The notes under the pieces were generated by a model. It had not been told where the DNA came from and made no database searches. It saw only the letters and a program-made list of their open reading frames with translations. Shown here piece after piece: positions 16,927 through 24,147 of a stretch of 32,865 nt of DNA. Position numbers and translations under genes: made by a program. Each line of letters starts with the position of its first letter. Within the stretch, counting starts at the first letter, position 1. Source of the stretch: JBAXXL01 sp038206725. Its GTDB lineage: Bacteria > Bacteroidota > Ignavibacteria > Kapaibacteriales > UBA2268. Location: the NCBI GenBank assembly GCA_038206725.1, contig JBBRAO010000034.1, positions 1 through 32,865 on the forward strand, given 5' to 3'.

Positions 16927-18530
16927 TGTCAATACCAATAAATATTAATGAGTTACTTACAGGTACTATTGTCGAATCGGAAAGAATAGAATTCAAAAGA
17001 GGCTGGAATCCGGTAGATATAATGCACACAGTTTGCGCATTCGCCAATGATTTTTATAATCTCGGCAGTGGATACATCATTGTGGGTGTTGAAGAAGAAA
17101 ACGGGATGATAAAAAGGCCTGTTTATGGTTTTCCTCCTCAATCCTTTGACAAAGTACAAAAAGAACTGCTCAGATATTGTCATCTGTTCAAGCCACCTTA
17201 TTTTCCGCATATTTCACTTGAAGAATTCGAAGGAAAACACATTTTGGTTATTTGGGTTCCTGCCGGAAGTAACAGACCGTACGAAGTTCCAATAGATATT
17301 CACGCTAAGCATAAAATGTATGATTATTACATCAGGCAATACTCAAATTCAGTACGAGTTAACATCGAGCAAAAAAGAGAATTGATTTCTTTGACCGCAA
17401 ATGTACCGTATGATGATAGAATAAATAGAAATGCTAAAGTTGATGATTTAAGTCTCACATTAATTCAGAACCATTTATATGAAACAAAAAGTAAGCTATA
17501 TCAAGAAGTTTCAAGACTTACAATAAATGACTTGTGCAAACAGATGAATCTTTCCGAAGGTTCCGATGAGAATATCTTACCAAAAAATATTGCGCTATTA
17601 ATGTTTTCCGAAAATCCAGAGCATTTTTTCCCAAGAATACAGATTGATATTGTTGAATTTCCTGAGGGTGTCGCTTCAAACAAGTTTTATGAAAAATCAT
17701 TTAATGGTGCAATTCAAGTTCAATTAAGAGAGGCGTTAGCATATATCAAAAGCTCTATTATAAAAGAAAAAGTAACTAAGATAAAAACGGAAGCGGAAGC
17801 AATAAGATTTTACAATTATCCTTATCAAGCGATTGAAGAAGCTCTGGCAAACGCTGTTTATCACAGGAACTATGAAATTAACGAACCGATAGAGATAAGA
17901 ATTTTGCCGAATTCTATTGAGATTATTAATCAGGGCGGTGCCGACCCTTCCATTAGACCCGATGATTTTACTAAAGGAATCATAAAATCAAGAAGATACC
18001 GAAACAGACGTATTGGTGAATTTCTTAAAGAACTTAAATTAACCGAAGGACGTGGAACCGGAATACCTACAATCATTAGTGAACTTCAGAAAAATGGCTC
18101 ACCTGAACCAAAATTTGATACAGACGGAGATCGAAGACAATTTTTCATTGTTGAGATTCCGATACATAAAACATTTTTGGACCAAGTAAGTAACCAAGTA
18201 AGTGACCAAGTAAGCGACCAAGTAAGCGACCAAGTAAACGACCAAGTAAGTGACCAAGCAAGTGACCAAGTAAGTGACAAAGTAAGTGACCAAGTAAGTG
18301 ATCAAGTAATGAAAATTCTTAATTTTTGTTTAAAAGCTAATTCACGGAAGGATATATTGTCATACATTGGTTTAAAAAATCATTTTGATAATTATCAAAA
18401 ACATATAGAGCCCTTATTAAAACTTGGTTTAATAGAATTAACAATTCCGGAAAATCCAAAGAACAGGAATCAAAAATATGTTACTACAAGGAAAGGTAAA
18501 GAAGTATTAAATAAAGTTGAGAAGAAATAA
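16926..18530 (+). CDS. AlbA_2/RecG-like ATP-binding protein with DQVS repeats
   Basis: This 534-aa protein starts with an AlbA_2 (Schlafen-type) domain at about 15-130 (ESERIEFKRG, CAFANDFYNLGSGYIIVGV). Then comes a RecG-like/HATPase_c_4 region at about 300-395: EEALANAVYHRNYE, IEIINQGG, RRIGEFLKELKLTEGRGTGI. Eleven DQVS-type tetrapeptides follow (about 419-462), then a C-terminal winged helix (about 463-534). Proteins of this type are annotated as putative transcriptional regulators or ATPases and often sit in restriction or abortive-infection loci. Its start overlaps the chimera's stop by one base, so translation is probably coupled. It appears intact. The cellular role is not established; a regulatory or effector part of a defence cassette is inference. 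Confidence 0.85.
   Translation: MSIPININELLTGTIVESERIEFKRGWNPVDIMHTVCAFANDFYNLGSGYIIVGVEEENGMIKRPVYGFPPQSFDKVQKELLRYCHLFKPPYFPHISLEEFEGKHILVIWVPAGSNRPYEVPIDIHAKHKMYDYYIRQYSNSVRVNIEQKRELISLTANVPYDDRINRNAKVDDLSLTLIQNHLYETKSKLYQEVSRLTINDLCKQMNLSEGSDENILPKNIALLMFSENPEHFFPRIQIDIVEFPEGVASNKFYEKSFNGAIQVQLREALAYIKSSIIKEKVTKIKTEAEAIRFYNYPYQAIEEALANAVYHRNYEINEPIEIRILPNSIEIINQGGADPSIRPDDFTKGIIKSRRYRNRRIGEFLKELKLTEGRGTGIPTIISELQKNGSPEPKFDTDGDRRQFFIVEIPIHKTFLDQVSNQVSDQVSDQVSDQVNDQVSDQASDQVSDKVSDQVSDQVMKILNFCLKANSRKDILSYIGLKNHFDNYQKHIEPLLKLGLIELTIPENPKNRNQKYVTTRKGKEVLNKVEKK
18180..18311 (+). repeat. 12-bp tandem repeat (11 units) encoding DQVS
   Basis: Eleven in-frame units of a 12-base word (consensus GACCAAGTAAGT) encode DQVS with variants NQVS, DQVN, DQAS, DKVS and DQVM. 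Units are mostly identical, so slippage could change copy number without shifting the frame. The repeat creates long spurious antisense ORFs. Confidence 0.92.
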
Positions 18531-18556
18531 TATTTAAATAAATTGAGGTAAAAAAG

Positions 18557-18874
18557 ATGAATTTAGAAAATTACGAAGCATTTAGAATTGAATGGCTTGT
18601 AGAAGTATTAGAAAACAATCCGACAACCGTCGAAAAAGGTAGAAGATTTTCACAAAAAATAATACAGCAATGGTTAGATTTTAACCCAGAAAGTGAAGAA
18701 CTAATATATTGTGATGGTTCGGGTGATGGCGGTATAGATTTAGCATATTTTCAACCAAAAGATTCAACAGAAGATTCAACAGAAGATAATACTAATGAAG
18801 GTGATACATGGTATTTGGTTCAAAGTAAATACGGCTCTGCATTCCAAAAGGATGCGGTTTTTTTTGTATATTGA
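18557..18874 (+). pseudogene. Truncated N-terminal remnant of an Mrr/AIPR-like nuclease
   Basis: The 105-aa ORF has a helical N-terminus (FRIEWLVEVLENNP, GRRFSQKIIQQWLDF). A PD-(D/E)xK-like core follows: GDGGIDLAYF at 56-65 and WYLVQSKYGSAF at 85-96, with Asp61 and Gln89-Ser-Lys91 as catalytic candidates. This resembles the start of AIPR-type abortive-infection proteins, which run to several hundred residues. Here the family-like sequence stops after SAFQ (about 18847), eight unrelated residues follow, and then a stop; the continuation is not seen downstream in any frame. A small in-frame duplication (DSTEDSTED) lies inside. It follows the ATPase by 26 bases with AGGT upstream. Probably non-functional. 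Confidence 0.65.
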
Positions 18875-19274
18875 TTTATTAATAGCAACTTAGCAATATT
18901 CAAAAAGTGCATTGTGCAGTAATTGTGCAGTTTTAGCCCCTGAAATCAGATGGAACACAATCCATTTTCATCTTCTGCTTTTGGCGTCTTAATCTGAACT
19001 ATAAGACACTCTTAATCAGCGCAGAAACAAGTTCTAATAGCATTTAAACGACTCGATAATCAAAGTATATGAAAACAAATTCAAATCCGTGACAGGGGAT
19101 TTATGGGGCGAAATCAATAGGATTTTAAAAATACTTTTTCCTGTTCAAAATTGTACTTTCTGATTGTTTTGCCGGAATATATAATATCTTTTCTTCAAAA
19201 TACTCATATTTCGGTGTATAGGGTGGTGAAAATTTCTTTTAAAAATTTGTAATTTTGGAACAAAAGAATTTTTC
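18875..19274. other. Gene-free stretch holding repeat copy B
   Basis: These 400 bases lie between the nuclease remnant and the metallopeptidase gene. They include a short direct repeat (TTGTGCAGT twice near 18923-18940), TCTTAATC twice (18987-18994 and 19010-19017), and repeat copy B. No gene or RNA was recognised. Confidence 0.6.
19006..19274 (+). repeat. Diverged direct repeat, copy B
   Basis: The partner of 14094-14283. Its end block (19215-19274) touches the stop codon of the minus-strand metallopeptidase. In that direction it forms an imperfect AT-rich hairpin that may act as the RM operon terminator. It also contains ACTCTTAATCAG (19008-19019), identical to part of the tRNA-Lys anticodon arm. 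Confidence 0.7.
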
Positions 19275-20015
19275 TTAATACAACCATTCTCCGTGGCTGA
19301 CTGGCAAACGATTTAATTCTTCTCGATAAAACTTCCATTGTGGCATATATCTATTCATAAGAGCTAAATAACGGTCATTATGCAGTCTTTCTACGAGATG
19401 GAGCATCTCGTGTACTAAGATGTATTCCAAGCAATGTGGGGGCTTCTTGGCTAATTCAAGGTTGATCCAAATGCGTTTCTTCTCGATGTTGCAGGTGCCC
19501 CATTTAGTTTTCATCTGCTTTACCTGCCAATCGGCGACCGTTACACCAATTTCTTTTTCCCATTTGTCAATTATCGGTTGAATTTGTTGTTTTAGCTCGG
19601 CTCTATACCATTCATTAAAGATATTTTGCCGCTGTTCGGTAGTGCTGTTTGGTCTAACATATAAATCAATGTAAGTTTTAGTTTTGATTACTATTTTCGG
19701 TGGTGCATCCAGTTCTGTGATTCTCAGCAAATATCGCTTACCCTGAAAATAATGGCTTTCTCGGTCTTTAAATACTTTTGGCGGTTGCCTATCTTGTGCC
19801 GAAAATTTTCGTTGATTCTTCCTTATCCACCCAATTTTTGAAATCGCAAAAAGTCTTAAAGTTTCATCACTAACTCCCAAAGGCACAGCAATACGAACCC
19901 TTCCCGTTGGAGGATAAACTGCCAAATGAATATTCTTAATGTCTTTTCTAACAACATCCACTTTTAAATTGCCAATTGATAATTGATAATTGATAATGTT
20001 TTTATCGTTTTCCAT
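19275..20015 (-). CDS. YgjP-type (DUF45) zinc metallopeptidase
   Basis: The 246-aa protein matches the YgjP/SprT-like M48-related family in length and motifs: VRKDIKNIHLAVYPPTGRVRIAVP near the start, the WGTCN turn (172-176), and the zinc site HEMLHLVE at 202-209, with further residues around HNDRY. Such genes very often accompany type I restriction operons; their substrate there is unknown. The N-terminal dozen or so residues (MENDKNIINYQLSIGN) are encoded by the low-complexity repeat flanking the upstream four-helix-bundle remnant. The family-like sequence begins near LKVDVVRKD, so the present start codon appears to have been supplied by that element. It overlaps the remnant's stop by 14 bases. 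Confidence 0.88.
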   Translation of the reverse strand: MENDKNIINYQLSIGNLKVDVVRKDIKNIHLAVYPPTGRVRIAVPLGVSDETLRLFAISKIGWIRKNQRKFSAQDRQPPKVFKDRESHYFQGKRYLLRITELDAPPKIVIKTKTYIDLYVRPNSTTEQRQNIFNEWYRAELKQQIQPIIDKWEKEIGVTVADWQVKQMKTKWGTCNIEKKRIWINLELAKKPPHCLEYILVHEMLHLVERLHNDRYLALMNRYMPQWKFYREELNRLPVSHGEWLY

Positions 20016-20254
20016 AGGCTTTGCTTGTTTTGATGATGGAAATTAACAATTTCAAAAGCTCTCTCAAATCTGCATTACTTTCTGCTTGTTCGGCTTCAGG
20101 AACCAAAGCTCCAATAGAAGTTCCGCTCCTAAATAATTGTTTACTTGGAATATACTCCCTTTTGTCAGTAGTTAAATATTGATAAAGTTTAACCATTCTA
20201 AGTGCAAATGCAAAACTCTCATTTTTAATAATATTATCTTTCATTATCAATTAT
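19974..20254. repeat. Inverted-repeat-bounded element 1 (four-helix-bundle element)
   Basis: The left arm 19986-19998 is the exact reverse complement of the right arm 20242-20254 (CATTATCAATTAT, 13 bp). The left arm lies in a 7-bp tandem repeat (AATTGAT, about three copies from 19974). The right arm overlaps the hsdR stop codon and the remnant's ATG. The arms enclose the four-helix-bundle ORF and the first codons of the metallopeptidase gene. Confidence 0.65.
20002..20244 (-). CDS. Internally deleted four-helix-bundle protein, copy 1
   Basis: The likely start is ATG at 20244 (a TTG at 20250 is an alternative), giving 80 aa. The N-terminal part matches the TIGR02436/S23 four-helix-bundle family (ESFAFALRMVKLYQYLTTDK, SKQLFRSGTSIGA, EAEQAESNAD). 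It then jumps to what looks like the family's last helix (LRELLKLLISIIKTSKAYG). Family members are usually about 115-125 aa, so about 40 residues from the middle are absent, with the frame kept. The ORF lies between inverted repeats and runs into the next gene's ATG. Related proteins are encoded by intervening sequences in 23S rRNA and by the avd gene of diversity-generating retroelements. No function is claimed for this remnant. Confidence 0.7.
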   Translation of the reverse strand: MKDNIIKNESFAFALRMVKLYQYLTTDKREYIPSKQLFRSGTSIGALVPEAEQAESNADLRELLKLLISIIKTSKAYGKR

Positions 20255-23200
20255 TTATATTCCTGTTGCTCTTTTATAACTTCAAAAATGGATTCTAATT
20301 GGTCGGATTTATTGAATTCTTCTAAAACAGGTTTAACAACTTGAAATTTCAGATGTTTTTGCTTTTGTGGATGTCCTTCCCAGTCATCGTATTTACTATT
20401 AATAATACTTGAATCCAAAGCTAAAGAAAGCTCTTCATTCTTGTCTAAGTTATCATACAGAGCTCGCTTGGCTTGTGTGTTTATTGTTGTCGGATATTTA
20501 CCGCTCGTTTCGGGCTTCTTTACCATAATAGCTAACTCGACAATTTGATCCAAATATTCTTGGTATCGTTGGGCATCTGAGTTTCGCAATTTGATTAACT
20601 CATCCAGTAAAACACTCATTTTATCATAATAGGTGGGGTTGGTCGGTGCTTTTTCAATTATAACTTTTCTCAAGTTGTTCTCGATTGTCGCCGCCATTGC
20701 TCCTTTATTATTTTTAATGTTATTTGGCAATTCATCTAATGCGCTTTGTCCTTTTTCTACTAATAACTCAACCAAGCTAAAATCATCAAATGCTGAAATT
20801 TTCTTACTTTCTTCGGCTCCGACATAGCTATCAATCAAATGTCGCATAGCAGGCTCGTATTGCTTCAAATCAACCCAATCTCCGCTGGCTAATTGAATTT
20901 CCTTTCGAACATTTTCAAAATGTTGAATATCTTTTTTTATTGCTTCAATTTGTACAGCGGAATAACCGGCTTCTTCCATTTCGTCGGCAATATTGGCGTA
21001 AGCACGTATAAGTGCAAGTACCGATTTATAAAGTAAGACCCTTTTCGGTTCTGTGTCTTTTAAATCTTCAGGGATTTGCGTATTCCCACAGAAATAGTAG
21101 ATATATTCATTTGTTCCTTTGGGTGGAACAACCGGTTCGCATAGTGTTTTCATCGCTTCCAAAGCATCGTCTAATCGTTCTTTGCCTTTCTTCAATCTAT
21201 CTTCCAACAGCTCATCAACATCTTCCTTATCGTATCCGTCGAAAGCTCCCGAAGTATAATCGCCAACCGCTTTTGCAAGACTGCCGAATAAATCCTTATA
21301 ATCAACAATATAGCCATAATCTTTATCTTCGCCGTCCAAACGGTTCACACGGCAAATTGCTTGGAATAAACCGTGGTCTCTCATAGCTTTATCTATATAA
21401 AGGTATGTAGCACTTGGGGCGTCAAAGCCTGTAAGTAGTTTATCAACCACAATCAGAAGTTTCATTTGTGCCGGTTCCTCAACGAAACGTTTTTTGGCTT
21501 CGTCTTCAAAATCTTCCGTTGATTTGCCATTGAGCATTTTCTGATAAATCTCGAATTGCATTATTTTTTCGGTATGATTCTCGCCTTCGCCTTTAATGTC
21601 GCTGTAGGAGGGAGCAAATGAGGTAACAATAGCACATTTGGTAAACCCTGAGTCTTGAAAAAATTGATAGTAGCGGCAGGCATTGTAGATACTACCCGAA
21701 ACCAAAATGGCATTGCCTCTGCCGTTTTGGAGTCGTTCTTTTTTCTCCATATCCATCAATATATCGCCAACAATTTTTTCTAACCGTTCCTTTGAACTAA
21801 AAAGCGATTTCATTGTTCCCCAGCGTTGCTTGAGTTCGGATTTAGCGAAGTCGGTCAATCCTTTGGTGGTAGCGTCGAACCAATCATCTATTTTTTCAAG
21901 TGAATTCAATTTCTGCTCAATATCGCGGGCTTCGTAGCGTAAATCCAACACAACTTCATCTTTGACTGCCTCGTTGAATTTATATGTATGGATATATTTA
22001 CCGAAAATCTCTATACTTTTTCGCTTGTCGCTATGCAAAATAGGTGTTCCGGTAAAACCAATAAACAAAGCCTTTTCGCCAAGGATTTCACGCATCGCCT
22101 TATTCAAATCCCCACTTTGAGTTCTATGGCACTCATCCACAAATACATAAAAATCGCCTTTAGGTTTGAAGTTTCTCGGCAGACTGTTTCTCAAATCAAT
22201 GAAATAACTATCATAATCGGCTTCATCTTTATTTCCAAACTTATGTATTAGCGAACACATCAGCCAAGGACTTGTGTCATTCAATTTTGCGATTAAATCC
22301 GCTCCGCTCGAAGTTCTTACTATCTGCTCCTCAATTCCTCGAAAAATCGTTTCAATTTGCTTATCCAACTCATCTCGGTCGGTAACAATCAGCACCCTCG
22401 CATTGGGGTTGTATTCTCGTATCCATTTTGTCAGCCAAACCATTACTAAGCTCTTTCCGCTACCTTGAGTGTGCCAAATTATTCCGCCTTCCTTGTTCCG
22501 AATGCTTTCTTGTGCGGCTTTAATACCGAAATACTGGTTGGGACGGCAAAACTTCTTTTGGCCACGGTCGAAGACTACAAAATCGTGTAGCACTTCAATC
22601 AATCGTTCCCTGTTGAGCAGTTCGATTATATTTTTGTCCAACAGATTTTCGGCTTTGGCGGCTTGCTCTCTGATTGGCTTGGTAAGCTCTAATAAATAAG
22701 AATCGTTGGAGTTAAATTCTTCGCTTACTTCTTTCCACCTCAAATAATATTTTTCAGAAGTGGAAATAGCGGCAAATCGCAAACCTTCCACATCCTGACC
22801 TGCCATAACTAACTGAATAGTGGTATAAAACGGTTTGATGAATATGTGTTTTTGGTTGTCTTGGTTTTGACGGATGCCTTCGGAAACCGAAACTGTACTG
22901 CGTTTAAGCTCGAGAACTCCAACAGCGATACCATTGATATAAAGAACAATATCGGGACGTTTTTTGTGAACCCCCTTAATCGTAACTTCTTCGGCAATAG
23001 CAAAATCATTTTCGAGTGGGTTTTTCCAGTCAATCAGGTAAACAGTTTCTTTATTTTGACCGGCTTCTTCCTTCACCGGCAAGCCATAGCGGAGAATTGA
23101 ATAGACTGCTTTATTAGCTTGGTAAAGGTCATCGCTTGTGTTTATAGTAACCGCTTTTTGAAAATCAGTAATAGCTTTGCTGATTAATGCCGAGCTATAA

Positions 23201-23358
23201 CCTTTTTTAGTAAGATGCGCCTTGAGTATAGCCACGTTCACATTGCTGTTATCTTCTTCATCTTCTAAATTACCAAGATACCGATAGCCCAATTGTTCTT
23301 GGAACAATCGGATAATTCTGTTTTGTGTTGCGCGTTCGATTTGACCTATATTACTCAT
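20251..23358 (-). CDS. hsdR: Type I restriction enzyme R subunit
   Basis: The 1035-aa protein is a complete HsdR: nuclease plus translocase that cuts DNA lacking the host methylation, in complex with HsdM2S. The N-terminal PD-(D/E)xK nuclease has Asp136 (KRPDIVLY) and ELK at 150-152. The helicase half has Walker A HTQGSGKS (296-303), DECH (408-411) and GFTGTPI (434-440), plus a second RecA half with KLLIVVDKLLTGFDAP and QAICRVNRL. The C-terminal helical region is present and the length is normal. It follows the PD-(D/E)xK-like gene by 40 bases. Its stop codon TAA lies inside the right arm of inverted-repeat element 1. Confidence 0.96.
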   Translation of the reverse strand: MSNIGQIERATQNRIIRLFQEQLGYRYLGNLEDEEDNSNVNVAILKAHLTKKGYSSALISKAITDFQKAVTINTSDDLYQANKAVYSILRYGLPVKEEAGQNKETVYLIDWKNPLENDFAIAEEVTIKGVHKKRPDIVLYINGIAVGVLELKRSTVSVSEGIRQNQDNQKHIFIKPFYTTIQLVMAGQDVEGLRFAAISTSEKYYLRWKEVSEEFNSNDSYLLELTKPIREQAAKAENLLDKNIIELLNRERLIEVLHDFVVFDRGQKKFCRPNQYFGIKAAQESIRNKEGGIIWHTQGSGKSLVMVWLTKWIREYNPNARVLIVTDRDELDKQIETIFRGIEEQIVRTSSGADLIAKLNDTSPWLMCSLIHKFGNKDEADYDSYFIDLRNSLPRNFKPKGDFYVFVDECHRTQSGDLNKAMREILGEKALFIGFTGTPILHSDKRKSIEIFGKYIHTYKFNEAVKDEVVLDLRYEARDIEQKLNSLEKIDDWFDATTKGLTDFAKSELKQRWGTMKSLFSSKERLEKIVGDILMDMEKKERLQNGRGNAILVSGSIYNACRYYQFFQDSGFTKCAIVTSFAPSYSDIKGEGENHTEKIMQFEIYQKMLNGKSTEDFEDEAKKRFVEEPAQMKLLIVVDKLLTGFDAPSATYLYIDKAMRDHGLFQAICRVNRLDGEDKDYGYIVDYKDLFGSLAKAVGDYTSGAFDGYDKEDVDELLEDRLKKGKERLDDALEAMKTLCEPVVPPKGTNEYIYYFCGNTQIPEDLKDTEPKRVLLYKSVLALIRAYANIADEMEEAGYSAVQIEAIKKDIQHFENVRKEIQLASGDWVDLKQYEPAMRHLIDSYVGAEESKKISAFDDFSLVELLVEKGQSALDELPNNIKNNKGAMAATIENNLRKVIIEKAPTNPTYYDKMSVLLDELIKLRNSDAQRYQEYLDQIVELAIMVKKPETSGKYPTTINTQAKRALYDNLDKNEELSLALDSSIINSKYDDWEGHPQKQKHLKFQVVKPVLEEFNKSDQLESIFEVIKEQQEYK

Positions 23359-23398
23359 ACTTCACTCATTCATCTTTATAAAAAATATTTTAATTTAC

Positions 23399-24118
23399 TT
23401 ATATACTTCTGCTAATTAGGATAAATTTACTCTCTCCGCAATCTACCCATTTGTCAACTATTTTGTCAATCCCGACTTTTGTGGTGTGTTTATGAAAACA
23501 ATTTTCCCATTCATTTTCATCTTTAAAAATTTCATTTATACCGTCATCCATATCTTTGCGGTTTAAAAACCCAAGGTACATTAAAACAACCGGTATGCCG
23601 TGATTGGAAAGCCACCAAGCGTGAGCAACACGATTGGAGAGTTGGTAGCATTTATCCTTTGAAATTTGAATTCCAGGGTGTTTTCTTTCTATCTCTATTC
23701 TTGCCATTTCGATAGCTTGACCTATTTTCTTGTCGTTTCTAACGGAATTGTCGGAAGCATCTTTTGCTAAAGATTTACCGGCTTCGTGCAATTCACTGCA
23801 ATGCGCTTTTGCCTCGACAAGTAGTAAGCCCCGCACACCATTGATTGTACAGGTTGATAACAAATCCCAATTGGGTGTTGTTCCATCAAATTCTAACCAC
23901 CAATTGGCGATACCTTTGCTTAACTGTGGATTAAAATTATACTTAAGAAAGTCCTTTAATTCCGCTTCATTTGGATGGGTTTCACATTTTGGCATCCAAT
24001 TGTCATACATCGTTATAACAGCCTTGCGGGGCTCTAAAAGATTGTTTATTTCTTGAAGAAAATCCGTTGAATCAACCATCTCCAGAATTGCCTTCGAGCT
24101 ACCTTTTGATAAACTCAT
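23399..24118 (-). CDS. Hypothetical protein with PD-(D/E)xK-like core
   Basis: This 239-aa protein lies between hsdS and hsdR with gaps of 29 and 40 bases. I do not recognise a named family. Residues 83-105 read as a restriction-endonuclease-like core: NWDLL (Asp85), a short beta hairpin, then LLLVEAKAH with Glu102 and Lys104, the D-(E/D)xK spacing of the fold. Downstream, VRNDKKIGQAIEMARIEIER and WWLSNHGIPVVLMYLGFLN look like the rest of an alpha/beta nuclease-type domain. A second nuclease accompanying the type I enzyme, or a degraded or structural relative, are both possible. It is cotranscribed with the RM genes by position. Confidence 0.6.
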   Translation of the reverse strand: MSLSKGSSKAILEMVDSTDFLQEINNLLEPRKAVITMYDNWMPKCETHPNEAELKDFLKYNFNPQLSKGIANWWLEFDGTTPNWDLLSTCTINGVRGLLLVEAKAHCSELHEAGKSLAKDASDNSVRNDKKIGQAIEMARIEIERKHPGIQISKDKCYQLSNRVAHAWWLSNHGIPVVLMYLGFLNRKDMDDGINEIFKDENEWENCFHKHTTKVGIDKIVDKWVDCGESKFILISRSI

Positions 24119-24147
24119 TTACTTCTCGCTCCTAATTTGTTTTACAT

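Noticed and set aside
18086..18305. Two minus-strand ORFs of 64 and 68 codons with repetitive Trp/Thr- or Tyr/Leu/Val-rich peptides
   Set aside because: They are antisense readings of the 12-bp DQVS repeat; a repeat with no stop in one frame automatically keeps such frames open.
18180..18311. Regular short repeats resembling a CRISPR array
   Set aside because: The units are contiguous 12-mers without spacers, in frame inside a long gene, and no cas genes are present.
21012..21386. Plus-strand 124-codon ORF within hsdR
   Set aside because: Antisense to a well-supported hsdR coding region, with no recognisable domain.
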